Assembly (NCBI GenBank): GCA_016721905.1
Contig: JADKHH010000033.1
Span: 248,001-312,000, forward strand
DNA length: 64,000 bases
Origin: Candidatus Opimibacter skivensis
Lineage (GTDB): Bacteria; Bacteroidota; Bacteroidia; Chitinophagales; Saprospiraceae
Direction: 5' to 3'
The notes beneath the pieces were generated by a model. The model was not told where the DNA came from. It made no database searches and was given only the letters and a program-made list of their open reading frames with translations. The translations under genes were made by a program, and so were the position numbers. This document shows positions 19,622 through 28,492 of this stretch, one piece after another. Position 1 is the stretch's first letter, and each line of letters starts with the position of its first letter.

Positions 19622-20392
19622 GTGGAACTGACATATACGATCCGGATTGAAGCTTTCGAAGGTCCCTTCGACTTACTCTTGTTCTTCATTGAGCGGGATG
19701 AGCTTGATATATATGACATTCCGATCGCCAAGATCGCCGATGATTTCCTGGGGTATGTCCATACCATGGAGAATCTCAACATCGACATGGCTTCCGAATT
19801 TATCCTGGTTGCCGCCACCCTGATGCGCATCAAGGCCAAGATGCTCATCCCCCGCAAGGAGGTGGATGAGCAAGGCAATGAAATCGACCCACGCGAAGAA
19901 CTGATCCAGCGCCTCATCGAGTACAAGTCCTACAAGGAAGTTACCGAAGAGCTCCGTCGCAAGGAGGAATCCCGCTCCATGTCCTTCCCGAGAGGTAATG
20001 TGCAAGTCGAACTTGCAGCCCTTGCGGAAGAAGCTTTGGCTGATGCCGAACTCGAAAGCCTGACCCTTTATAAATTATTACAAGCCTTCAAGCGCGTCAT
20101 GGACCGCCTGGAAGAAGCCAAGCGGAATCCTGTGCACACCATTGTGCAGTACACCTTCACAATCCAGGAAGAGCAAACACAGATTGTCAACAAACTGGTC
20201 CAAAAGCCACGCCTTGATTTCATTGATGTATTCGCCACCTGCGAGAGCCGCATCCATGCCATCGTCACTTTCCTGGCGCTCCTCGAAATGATCAATAATC
20301 AGGTAGTTCGCATCCTTTCGGGTGAGGGGATCAACAATTTCTGGATCGAGCCTCATCTGGTGGAGGAAACTGTCGCTGAGGAGGAAGAATAA
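19622..20392 (+). CDS. scpA: Segregation and condensation protein A
   Basis: The kleisin subunit of the bacterial SMC condensin, bridging SMC heads and recruiting ScpB for chromosome segregation. The N terminus has the typical FEGPFDLLLFFIERDELDIYDIPIAKIADDFL pattern (residues about 12-43). LVAATLMRIKAKMLIPRKE follows at about residue 61. A winged-helix-like C terminus (FLALLEMINNQVVRIL) is present. Length 256 fits. It starts with GTG at 19622. scpB is not in the window. Confidence 0.93.
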   Translation: MELTYTIRIEAFEGPFDLLLFFIERDELDIYDIPIAKIADDFLGYVHTMENLNIDMASEFILVAATLMRIKAKMLIPRKEVDEQGNEIDPREELIQRLIEYKSYKEVTEELRRKEESRSMSFPRGNVQVELAALAEEALADAELESLTLYKLLQAFKRVMDRLEEAKRNPVHTIVQYTFTIQEEQTQIVNKLVQKPRLDFIDVFATCESRIHAIVTFLALLEMINNQVVRILSGEGINNFWIEPHLVEETVAEEEE

Positions 20393-20656
20393 GTTTGCAT
20401 ACAAGTGAGCCTATCTTCGTAACCTACCTCTCTTTAATGTTTACCTAACTTTATTGGTAAAACCTCACTTGCAACGAAATCAGGTTCACTGCATATTTTA
20501 GGCCTTATTCTAATTGAAGAAAAGCAGAATTCGAGAAGAGATAAGGTATTCAGGCTCCCTAATTTGAATAATTCTGTTTCAAAAGCCGACGAAATTTAAT
20601 TAAATATCTGATATTCCGCCAATTACGTCATACAATATTATTACAGATATTCTTTT
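20393..20656. other. AT-rich gap without a recognisable gene (island left edge)
   Basis: No convincing reading frame, tRNA or terminator is seen. Base composition turns AT-rich here and stays so to about 23860, which marks the left border of the accessory island. Confidence 0.4.
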
Positions 20657-20757
20657 CACAACATTTATGTTGTGTACTATTGCTTTTTAGGACAATCTCC
20701 CTTATATTTGTCCAATGAAATCAATATTTGTTACTTTTTCACAACATATATGTTTTG
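20657..20757 (+). promoter_or_regulatory. Promoter bracketed by two palindromic operators
   Basis: The first palindrome is CACAACA-TTTA-TGTTGTG (20657-20674, perfect). The second is CACAACATATATGTTTTG (20740-20757, imperfect). Between them lies a textbook Bacteroidota promoter: TTG at 20680-20682, 20 bases, then TATATTTG at 20703-20710. The second palindrome ends three bases before the first gene. Control by the HTH protein of the same operon is inferred. Confidence 0.6.
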
Positions 20758-20760
20758 AAT

Positions 20761-21167
20761 ATGTTTCAATATCAACAAAACGGGAATCTTATCCCAGGAA
20801 TAATCCCAGCGTCCTGGAACGAATTCGTTGGTGAATTTGGCTTCAATCCGACACGTCAAAATTTGCTTCAAGGGCTGGAACTCGCAATCACCCATCTAAA
20901 AGAAACAGGATGCTCTAGGATTTTCATCGATGGCAGTTTTGTTACTAAAAAAACATATCCTGGCGATTATGATTCTTGCTGGGATATTCAAGGAGTTGAC
21001 TTAAACTCACTTTCGATTAAATACCCTGTCTTACTGGATCTCTCAAACAAACGAGCAAATCAAAACTAAAATATAAAGGTGAATTGTTTCCAACTCTTGA
21101 AATGCTTGACTTCTTTCAAAAGGATAGGGATGGATCACCGAAAGGAATTGTTCAATTAAACTTTTAA
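20761..21167 (+). CDS. DUF6932-like, nucleotidyltransferase-fold protein (one frameshift)
   Basis: About 135 residues after repair. The opening (NGNLIPGIIPASWNEF) fits the DUF6932 family. The segment FIDGSFVTKKTYPGDYDSC carries the G-S...D-x-D pattern of minimal nucleotidyltransferases (residues about 57-75). It ends with FFQKDRDGSPKGIVQLNF. One A is missing in the run near 21062-21065, which truncates the frame in NKRANQN; restoring it gives NKRANQKLKYKGELFP. ATG 20761 is chosen over a TTG at 20728 because it starts the family pattern. The motif suggests nucleotide transfer, possibly as part of a toxin-antitoxin or defence pair. This is inference. Confidence 0.65.
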
Positions 21168-21178
21168 ACTTCCTAACC

Positions 21179-21701
21179 ATGATAAAAAATGATAAACAAC
21201 CTCGCAATCACTAAGCGATTAATTAATGAGTTCGATATTCGACTTGACCTTTTAAAAAGTAAATTAATTTCATTTCCTGATTCCAATGAAATTAAATTGG
21301 GGATAGCTTCAATTCAAAGTCAGTTAGATTCCCTCAATTTAGAAGTTCTGGAATATGAAAGATTAAAAAGTGGATCCATAAATTTCTATATTTTAGATTC
21401 ACTTCTTGACATTGACAAAATATTAATTTGTGCTAGAATCGCCAAAGGGTGGACTCAGGCCAAATTAGGCAATAAATTAAATCTAAATGAACAACAAATC
21501 CAAAGATATGAGAGTGATAATTATTCATCTGCGAGCCTTAAAAGGATTCAGGAGGTAATAATTGCGTTAGAGATTGATAAAAATCCAATTAGAGTTAAAT
21601 TAAATGAAAAAACTCAAATAATATCATCTCCAACTATGCTTACGAAAATTAACGATGCATATTCAAAACTATCTGAAAGAAGAAGTTTAATAAATATATA
21701 A
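21179..21701 (+). CDS. Helix-turn-helix (Xre-type) regulator (probable frameshift)
   Basis: The C-terminal half has a helix-turn-helix domain: ILICARIAKGWTQAKLG, then NLNEQQIQRYESDNYSSASL (about residues 80-125). The N-terminal half is a helical, coiled-coil-like region. A clean frame starts at ATG 21189. Starting at ATG 21179 and dropping one C near 21200 gives MIKNDKQLAITK, which looks more like the opening of this family, so I place the start there. It lies 11 bases after the DUF6932 gene and two bases before the ATPase gene. It is the likely DNA-binding member that reads the two upstream palindromes. Confidence 0.6.
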
Positions 21702-21703
21702 CT

Positions 21704-23296
21704 ATGAAAACCATCACATTCTATTCCTATAAGGGAGGCGTTGGGAGATCTCTTGCATTAGCAAATATAGCTACAAGACTCGCTGAATTTGACAAAAAGT
21801 TTGTCTTGTAGATTTCGACCTTGAAGCACCTGGACTCCATTATAAATTCTCCTCACACAACCTATCTAAAAGGATTAAAAAAGGTGTTGTGGAATATTTA
21901 TATGATTATACAACCACTGGATATATACCGGAAACATTAAAAGATTACTATTGTAATTTTATAGATAATAATTCTAAAAAAGAATATTTCTTATGCCAGC
22001 AGGCAATACAGAATCACCTGACTATTGGAAAAAACTATTATCCATTGATTGGAATGATTTAATGTATTCCGACCCAGCCGGCATTTCATTGTTCTAAATT
22101 TAAAAGAGCAAATAAAAACTGAAATTAAACCAGATTTTTTACTTATTGATTCCAGAACAGGATTTCAGAAATGTCTGGCATTACTATTTCTCTTTTAGCA
22201 GATGAAATTGTAATAGTTGCAGCAAATAATCGAGAAAATCTGGATGGTGTTAGAAAAATAATACGAAGCATTTCAGACCCAAAAAATGCTTTAATTAATT
22301 CAACCCCCAAAATAACATTTGTTCTAAGCAGAGTCCCCTTTACTGATAAAGCAGAAGACAAAACGAAAGAATTGAACCTTTATTTTAAAACTTAAAAGGG
22401 AATTTAGCGGTTTGCTACAAGAAATTAATGTCATTCATTCTGATAGAGAATTAGAGGAAGATGAACAATTAAAATCGGCTATGTCAAGGACGAATCTGTT
22501 GCTCAAGTTTCAAGAGATTATTTAAATCTATTTGAAAAATTAACATTCAATGATTTGTCCCAAGAAGAGATTTTTAGATTCAAAAATATAAAAGAATCTG
22601 AAAAACTATTCCAACGATCACTTACTGAAGATAATTTTGTGAAAAAATTGGATTATATTAATAAGGCAATAGAGTTAAATCCATCCAATATAGACTTTTC
22701 ATTGTTTAGAGCAGAAATATATTATTTTCTTAATGAATATGAGCAAGCAATCCAAGAAAGTAGTCGAATTTTAAAAGATGTTATATTTTCATCTAGGGCT
22801 ATTCAAGTGAAAGGAAATTCATTTATTCGTCTCAGAAAATACAAAGAGGCCAAAGATTTTTTCAGAGGTAATAGAAATGGTCGATGATTATGATTATGCA
22901 ATATTAGGGCTGGCACACACCTTAACTATACTCAAAGAATTCGAAGCCGCTATAAAATTATACAATTCACTTATTGCGAACGAACCTGAAAACCCAAGAG
23001 CATATAATGGGAGAGCAAATGTTTACAGATTAATGAACGATTTTGATCAAGCCCTCTTGGATGTATATAAAGCATTAGAATTGGATCCAAATTATGGTAC
23101 TGCATTTGCTACCTTCGCTGAAATAAATGCACATAAAAATAACTTAAATGAATTCTATCTAAATTTTGAAAATGCAATTAGATTAAATAAAGAATCAATT
23201 GAATACTCACTCAAAGAAGAAGATGTGTATAAGCCATTTTTTAAAGATGATAGGTTTTTAAAAATAATTGACAAATACAACTTAAGTGTCGAATAG
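21704..23296 (+). pseudogene. KGGVGR-type ParA-like ATPase with TPRs (many frameshifts)
   Basis: One gene reconstructed across at least seven frame breaks, about 530 residues. The N-terminal ATPase has the variant P-loop YKGGVGRSLALANIA, with arginine replacing the second lysine of a normal KGGVGKT. A VDFDLEAPG segment and LIDSRTGF follow. The C-terminal half has TPR units (AIELNPSNIDFSLFRAEIYY; AYNGRANVYRLMNDFDQALL). Breaks lie near 21794 (A run), 21991, 22092, 22165, 22385-22395, 22471 (A run) and 22856 (T run). Each is fixed by one or two bases and the net length stays in frame. It may be truly decayed or an uncorrected error-rich stretch. It begins two bases after the HTH gene. Confidence 0.6.
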
Positions 23297-23640
23297 TTAT
23301 TCTTTAATTTTCGCACTTATTGGCTTGAACTCTATTTTCAATATGGATCAGAGTTTATAATAATCAACGGTCATTATGACGTGTATTTATTAAAATTAGT
23401 CCTCTAGCAACTCTTACCTCGCTTCATTTTAATTATGTAAAATAAAAAGCAAAGTTGTTTCTTGGATTTTCTTTTTCACTAGGATGCTCTTTCAAGGGCT
23501 TTATCCTCCTTGACAGTTTCCTAGCACCTTTATAAAAGATCAAACTCTGAAAAGTATTACTGGATATAAAGATTGTCTTGAAGAAAACAAAAATTGTGTA
23601 TTCTTCTAATCAGATTGTCACTTAAAAGGTTTTGGGTGCT
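23297..23640. other. AT-rich gap without a recognisable gene (right part of island)
   Basis: No open frame of useful length, no tRNA and no repeat family seen elsewhere in the window. Confidence 0.35.
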
Positions 23641-23653
23641 TCACCAGGTAGAA

Positions 23654-23709
23654 TTCGAACTAACTAGTTCGAAGTTATACTGAAGTAAAATTGGTACCAA
23701 CTAATTTTA
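23654..23709. repeat. Two adjacent palindromes at the island right border
   Basis: TTCGAACTA-AC-TAGTTCGAA (23654-23673) is a perfect inverted repeat. TAAAATT (23686-23692) and AATTTTA (23703-23709) enclose TTGGTACCAA-type symmetry. They lie between the island and atpD. They could be a recombination site, an operator or a terminator. Confidence 0.4.
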
Positions 23710-23795
23710 CCAACAGATTCTACTGCTTTGGCAAAAGGGATCTTTGATTTTTACAAAAATCATTGAAAATGCCATTGTTTTCTTAGGGATATATT

Positions 23796-23805
23796 CCTAT
23801 CTTTT
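23796..23805 (+). promoter_or_regulatory. Possible -7 box of atpD (TATCTTTTG)
   Basis: CTATCTTTTGCGCC about 55 bases before atpD differs from TAnnTTTG by one extra T. Given the homopolymer errors nearby, it may be a true TATCTTTG box. Confidence 0.25.
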
Positions 23806-23858
23806 GCGCCACATTTTAACCCTCTTTTGGACTATAACTACTAGTATATCAATCTATT

Positions 23859-25371
23859 ATGAACGTCGGTACCATCAAACAAATCATCGGCCCTGTAGTG
23901 GACGTAAGTTTTGCAGGAGCAAACAGCCAGATTCCGGATATTCTCAACGCCCTCGAGATCACCCGCCCATCAGGTGAAAAAGTTATCCTGGAAGTTCAGC
24001 AGCACCTTGGTGAAGACAGCATCCGCGCTGTAGCCATGGATAGTACGGACGGCCTCATGAGAGGTATGGATGTAGTCGACACCGGCAAAAACATCACCAT
24101 GCCTGTCGGCGAACAAATCAAAGGACGCCTTTTTAACGTCGTAGGTGAAGCTATCGACGGTATCGGCCCGGTCGTGAAAGATGACCGCTCCTACCCTATC
24201 CACCGTAAACCACCTACCTACGAAGAGTTGTCTACAAGCAAAGACATCCTTTATACAGGTATTAAAGTAATCGACCTCATCGAGCCATACTCCAAGGGAG
24301 GAAAGATCGGATTGTTCGGAGGAGCTGGTGTAGGCAAGACTGTATTGATCATGGAGTTGATCAACAACATCGCGAAGGGATACGCAGGTATCTCTGTATT
24401 CGCAGGTGTAGGTGAGCGTACCCGTGAAGGAAACGATCTTCTCCGTGAGATGATCGAATCAGGCGTTATCAAACATGGCGAGAAGTTCAAGCACAGCATG
24501 GAAGCAGGAGGCTGGGACCTTTCTGTAGTAGATAAAACAGAACTTGCCAAATCACAAGCTACTCTCGTATTTGGTCAGATGAACGAACCACCGGGATCAC
24601 GTGCACGTGTTGCGCTCTCCGGTCTTACTGTTGCAGAATATTATCGTGACGGTGACCTCAGCGATCCTGCAGAGGCCGCGATATCCTTTTCTTTATTGAC
24701 AATATCTTCCGTTTACACAAGCCGGATCTGAAGTATCAGCTCTTCTCGGACGTATGCCATCAGCCGTAGGTTACCAGCCTACGCTTGCTACAGAGATGGG
24801 TATAATGCAAGAGCGTATCACCTCTACAAAGAGAGGATCAATCACCTCCGTACAGGCGGTATACGTACCTGCGGATGACTTGACTGACCCTGCTCCTGCT
24901 ACAACTTTTGCTCACCTTGATGCGACTACGGTATTGAGCCGTAAGATTGCAGCGCTCGGTATCTACCCTGCTGTTGATCCACTCGATAGTACCTCCCGGA
25001 TCCTTGATCCACTGGTGATCGGTGATGATCATTACAATACTGCGATGGCCGTTAAAAATATTCTTCAGCGTTACAATGAGCTCCAGGACATCATCGCTAT
25101 CCTCGGTCTTGAAGAATTATCTGAAGAAGATAGAATCGTCGTTCACCGCGCACGTCGTGTACAACGTTTCTTATCTCAGCCATTCCACGTTGCTGAGCAG
25201 TTTACAGGTAAGCCAGGTGCTCTTGTACCAATCGAAGAAACCATCCGCGGATTTAAGATGATCCTCAATGGTGAAGTAGATCAGTATCCAGAGGCTGCTT
25301 TCAACCTGAAAGGCTCTATCGACGAAGTGATCGAAGAAGGAAATAAAATGTTGGCTGAGTCCGGTAACTAA
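23859..25371 (+). CDS. atpD: F1 ATP synthase beta subunit (two frameshifts)
   Basis: The catalytic subunit of F1Fo ATP synthase. The start MNVGTIKQIIGPVVDVSF and the P loop GGAGVGKTVLIMEL are clear. The catalytic GERTREGNDL is also clear. The frame breaks twice within about 40 bases. A G is missing near 24676 (DPAEGRDILFFIDN expected) and a T near 24713 (FRFTQAGSEVSALLGRMPS expected). After repair the protein is about 504 residues, normal for AtpD. Because the enzyme is normally essential and both breaks are single bases in runs, an assembly error is the best explanation. atpC follows after 14 bases; the other atp genes lie 16 kb away on the other strand. Confidence 0.93.
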
Positions 25372-25385
25372 TTCAATTCGAAACC

Positions 25386-25634
25386 ATGAACCTCGTCATC
25401 CTCACGCCGGATAAAGAATTGTTCCAGGGCAAAGTCACTTCCGTGAACGTCCCCGCCATCGGTGGCCGTTTCGAAGTACTCAATGGTCACGCACCAATCG
25501 TGGCAGCCCTCGGAAATGGTGAAGTGCGTTTTCAACTGTCAAAAGGTGAAAAACGCTCCATCAAGATCGAACAGGGTTTTATCGAAGTACTTCGTAATGA
25601 AGTATCACTTCTCGTCTCCGGCGTGGAAGAATAA
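25386..25634 (+). CDS. atpC: F1 ATP synthase epsilon subunit
   Basis: The 82-residue protein carries only the N-terminal beta sandwich (LVILTPDKELFQGKV...GGRFEVLNGHAPIVAALG...). It lacks the C-terminal helical hairpin found in many bacteria. That short form is one I recall as common in Bacteroidota. It is part of the central stalk and couples rotation to catalysis. It is co-transcribed with atpD (14-base gap), and a strong terminator follows 50 bases after its stop. Confidence 0.9.
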   Translation: MNLVILTPDKELFQGKVTSVNVPAIGGRFEVLNGHAPIVAALGNGEVRFQLSKGEKRSIKIEQGFIEVLRNEVSLLVSGVEE

Positions 25635-25685
25635 TTTAATCCCCCTTTTTACCCCCTTTAGGGGGCTAGGGGGTCAAAGAAAGAG

Positions 25686-25717
25686 AAAGCCTCGTGTGTC
25701 CACACGGGGCTTTCTTT
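25686..25717 (+). terminator. Intrinsic terminator of atpDC
   Basis: AAAGCCTCGTGTG (25686-25698) pairs with CACACGGGGCTTT (25701-25713), with one T-G pair and a 2-base loop, followed by CTTTT. A C/G-rich direct word (CCCCCTTTTTACCCCC) lies just before it. Confidence 0.85.
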
Positions 25718-25737
25718 TCGAACTTTATCATCAAAAT

Positions 25738-26015
25738 GTTTCGCACGGAGAGCACGGAGAATTTAAAAACTCCTGTTGCATCAAAAAAAATCCATCTCCG
25801 GACAAACTCCTTGCTCTTTGCCCCTTGCTAATCCGTCTCCAGACAATCCCTCTGTTAATCTCGCGCAGAGCCGCAGAGGCGCAGTTTATTTTTCACAATT
25901 GAAAAACACTTCTCACTTTTACTTCCTTGTTGGAATATTGGCTATTGAATTATTGCAAAATCTGTCTCCAGACAAATCCTCACAACTCACAACTCACAAC
26001 TCACAACTCACTCAA
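25738..26015. repeat. Mixed repeat block between atpC and the response regulator
   Basis: Several word families occur: CACGGAGAGCACGGAG (25744-25760); TCTCCGGACAA, TCTCCAGACAA and TCTCCAGACAA (near 25795, 25835, 25970); a CGCAGAGGCGCAG unit (25860-25885); and AACTCACAACTCACAACTC (25984-26010). The last one contains the stop codon of the response regulator at 26008. Confidence 0.65.
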
Positions 26016-26707
26016 CAATTTTCCCATCAGGAAAATTGAGTTTAAACCCAACTGAATGCACATTCTCAATCGTGATATCAGGATCTTCATTGAGGTACTT
26101 TCGTAGCCTGCTGATGAACACGTCGAGACTACGGCCGTAGAAATAATCATCCTTGCCCCAGATATCTTCGAGAATATCGGACCTGCGGATCACCTGGTTA
26201 GGACGAGCTGCGAGATAATATAAGATATCAGCTTCCTTTGAGTAAGTCCCTTGAGGTTCCATTGATGGAGAGATCCAGGTTAGCATAATCAAAGTTGTAT
26301 TTGCCGATGATGATGGCTTCTTTTGGTGCTTCTTCGATGATCTTTCGTCTGCGCAGGAATACATCGATACGCATCTTCAATTCTTCAAAACTGTATGGTT
26401 TGGTGACATAATCATCGCCACCCAGTAAAAATCCTTCCATCTTATCCTCGACCATAGTTTTGGCCGTCAGGAATATAATAGGTACATGTTTACTGACAGC
26501 CCTGATCTTCTTGGCCAATTCAAACCCATCCATCTGTGGAAGCATGACATCGAGAAGACACAAATCAAACTCTCCTTTTTTAAAGATGCTCCATGCATCT
26601 TTGCCATTGGCGCTATGGGTCACATCGTATGACTCCATTTCGAGTTGGTCTTTCGTGATGAAACTCAATGAATCGTCATCTTCTACGTACAGGATTTTTG
26701 CCTTCAT
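26008..26707 (-). CDS. OmpR-type response regulator (one frameshift)
   Basis: A two-component response regulator, about 232 residues after repair. The receiver domain has the acidic pocket EDDD (residue 8), the phosphoacceptor in LLDVMLPQMDG (residue 53) and lysine in YVTKPYSF. The C-terminal winged helix has EADILYYLAARPNQVI and GRSLDVFISRLRKYL. The frame breaks near 26247. One G too many in AAGGGAC separates NGTSR from TYSKEADIL, and removal restores a normal winged helix. Its start overlaps the kinase stop by one base (TAATG), which ties their translation. The targets are unknown. Confidence 0.88.
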
Positions 26708-27977
26708 TATGCTATAGTTGGTATATGAAATGTAAACGTACTTCCTTTGCCCAGTTCACTCTGCACATCGATATCGCCTTTGTGCATCTGCAGGATTTTC
26801 TTGACATAATGCAACCCAAGGCCAAACCCTTGATGTCGTGAACATTGCCTGAAGGTACACGATAAAACTTTTTAAACAAATGTTTCTGATGGGCTTGTGA
26901 AATACCGATCCCTCTGTCAGCTATGCTCAACGTAAGGTTTCCATGATCATTGGCAGTAATAATATCTATCGGCTGGTCCGCCGGGGAGTACTTCACTGCA
27001 TTGTCAATCAGGTTGCTGACCACGCTCCCGAGGTGTGTCCTGTCTCCCACCACAAGGGTGTGGACTGCGCCAAACATTCTGTTGAACACTCGGCCTTCAA
27101 TCCCGGACTCCGCACCTTTGGTTTCAAGTACTTCGTCCAGCAACTCATGCATATCGAAACGCTCACTCTTGAGTTTAAATTCGCCTGACTCTAACCTCGC
27201 CACGTTAAGCAATTTCTCTACCTGGGTATTCAATCGCTGGTATTGAGAACGAATGAGTTCCGTATATCTCTTGAGCCGCTCATCGGATTGGATCACCGGC
27301 TGTTTGGAAAGGAAGTCGCTGGATAATTGGATAGACGTCAAGGGTGTCTTAAACTCATGCGTCATGTTATTGATAAAATCCCGCTGCATTTCTGAATATC
27401 TCCGTTGATTGAAGATGACCCAGATGGTATATGAGAAAAAGATCACGGTAATCGCTGCAATTAAAGCCATCAACCATGAGCTCATGGTATTCGCACGCAT
27501 ATCTTCCTGGCGGGAAGGAAACTTAACGCCAAAATAATAACTGAACTCATCATACTTTGGCAACGTTCCTTCGCTCTTTGTTGGCTTATCAGAGTCGATC
27601 AGGTTGCAATGATTGCCATACACCATATCATCACTGGAGCAGTCATAGATGGCATATTCAAAATCTGTGTAGTTGGTCTGTGAACTAAATTCCGCCAACA
27701 ACAAAGATTCCAGGATATTGGCATCGATGACGTCACTGAAGTTGACGATGTAATAGTTAGGCGTAATCTTCTTGATGACTTCACCGGAGGGAAGAGTAGA
27801 CTTGTTGATGGTCGCCATCTTGTGGGCTACCCTTGACAAAGCAATTTTTGTTGTTTGGTCAAACGACCTGGTTTCGTGACTCCACCGCTGGGTCAGCCAA
27901 TACGTCTGCATGGCTATGATACTCAGGATCGTCACGGCTCCCAGGAGTATCACCCACCTTAAATTCGAATTTCTCAT
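26707..27977 (-). CDS. Sensor histidine kinase (one frameshift)
   Basis: A membrane sensor kinase, about 423 residues after repair. There are two membrane helices (about residues 8-25 and 167-188) around a periplasmic sensor region. The HisKA box is NNMTHEFKTPLTSIQ with the phosphorylated histidine. The HATPase domain has SNLIDNAVKYS (N box) and ADRGIGIS (G1). Near 26832 one T is missing in GGTTTTGGC, so the expected GFGLGLHYVKKI becomes out of frame. Restoring it extends the protein to a stop that overlaps the response regulator start by one base. The signal sensed is not known. Confidence 0.88.
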
Positions 27978-28110
27978 TGGCCGGCAAAGTTAGGTGGATT
28001 AAAGATCATGTGCGCTTTCCTAAGTCTTTAACAATATGTCAATTAGATAGGTTGTATTTCCCATTTGTCGACAATCCAGCCCTATTCATCAGGTACTATG
28101 CTTAATTAGT

Positions 28111-28152
28111 GTACTTTGTATAACATAGTACTATAATTCTATACTATATTTG
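28111..28152 (+). promoter_or_regulatory. Promoter and PadR-type operator of padR-pspC
   Basis: GTACTTTGT-ATA-ACATAGTAC (28111-28131) is a palindrome with one mismatch per arm, in the style of PadR sites. Another GTACTATG lies at 28093. TATATTTG (28145-28152) is the -7 box, four bases before the padR ATG. Self-repression is inferred. Confidence 0.5.
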
Positions 28153-28156
28153 CGCC

Positions 28157-28491
28157 ATGAAACTCGATAACATGAAAGCCCAGATGCGTAAAGGCGTGCT
28201 CGAGATGTGCATTCTCTCCCTGCTCTCCGTCGAAGCCATGTATACCTCGGACATCATCGAACGGCTTAGGCATTCCCAGCTGGTGGTGGTGGAAGGCACC
28301 CTCTATCCCTTGCTGACCAGGCTTAAGAATGCTGGATTCCTCGAGTACTACTGGATGGAGTCTAACTACGGACCCCTCGCAAATACTTTAAGATCACCGA
28401 AGAAGGCCGGACTTTCCTCAAAGGGTTGAAAGATTCCTGGACCGAAATCAATGAAGCCGTTTCTCTCACTTCGCAAAAACCACAACTATAA
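28157..28491 (+). CDS. PadR-family transcriptional regulator (one frameshift)
   Basis: A small winged-helix repressor, about 111 residues after repair. The N-terminal pattern MRKGVLEMCILSLLS and the wing VVVEGTLYPLLTRLKNAGFL fit PadR. A C is missing in the CCCC run near 28376. The true reading is NYGPPRKYFKITEEG, a PadR hallmark, and it continues to 28491. The next gene, a PspC protein, starts one base later, so the pair is one operon. The start is four bases after the promoter box, giving a leaderless message. The regulated genes probably include pspC. Confidence 0.85.
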
Positions 28492-28492
28492 A

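Noticed and set aside
19673..20404. Minus-strand frames opposite scpA
   Set aside because: scpA on the plus strand has full family motifs. The minus frames have none.
23641..23675. tRNA 3' end-like sequence with GTTCGAA
   Set aside because: No 5-bp T stem and no acceptor, D or anticodon arms could be drawn on either strand.
25462..25902. Open frame overlapping atpC and the terminator
   Set aside because: It runs out of frame across atpC, the terminator and repeat words. It has no own start signal.
25984..26015. CRISPR-like or phase-variation repeat ACAACTC
   Set aside because: Only a few units, no spacer pattern, and the same word occurs in non-coding places elsewhere.
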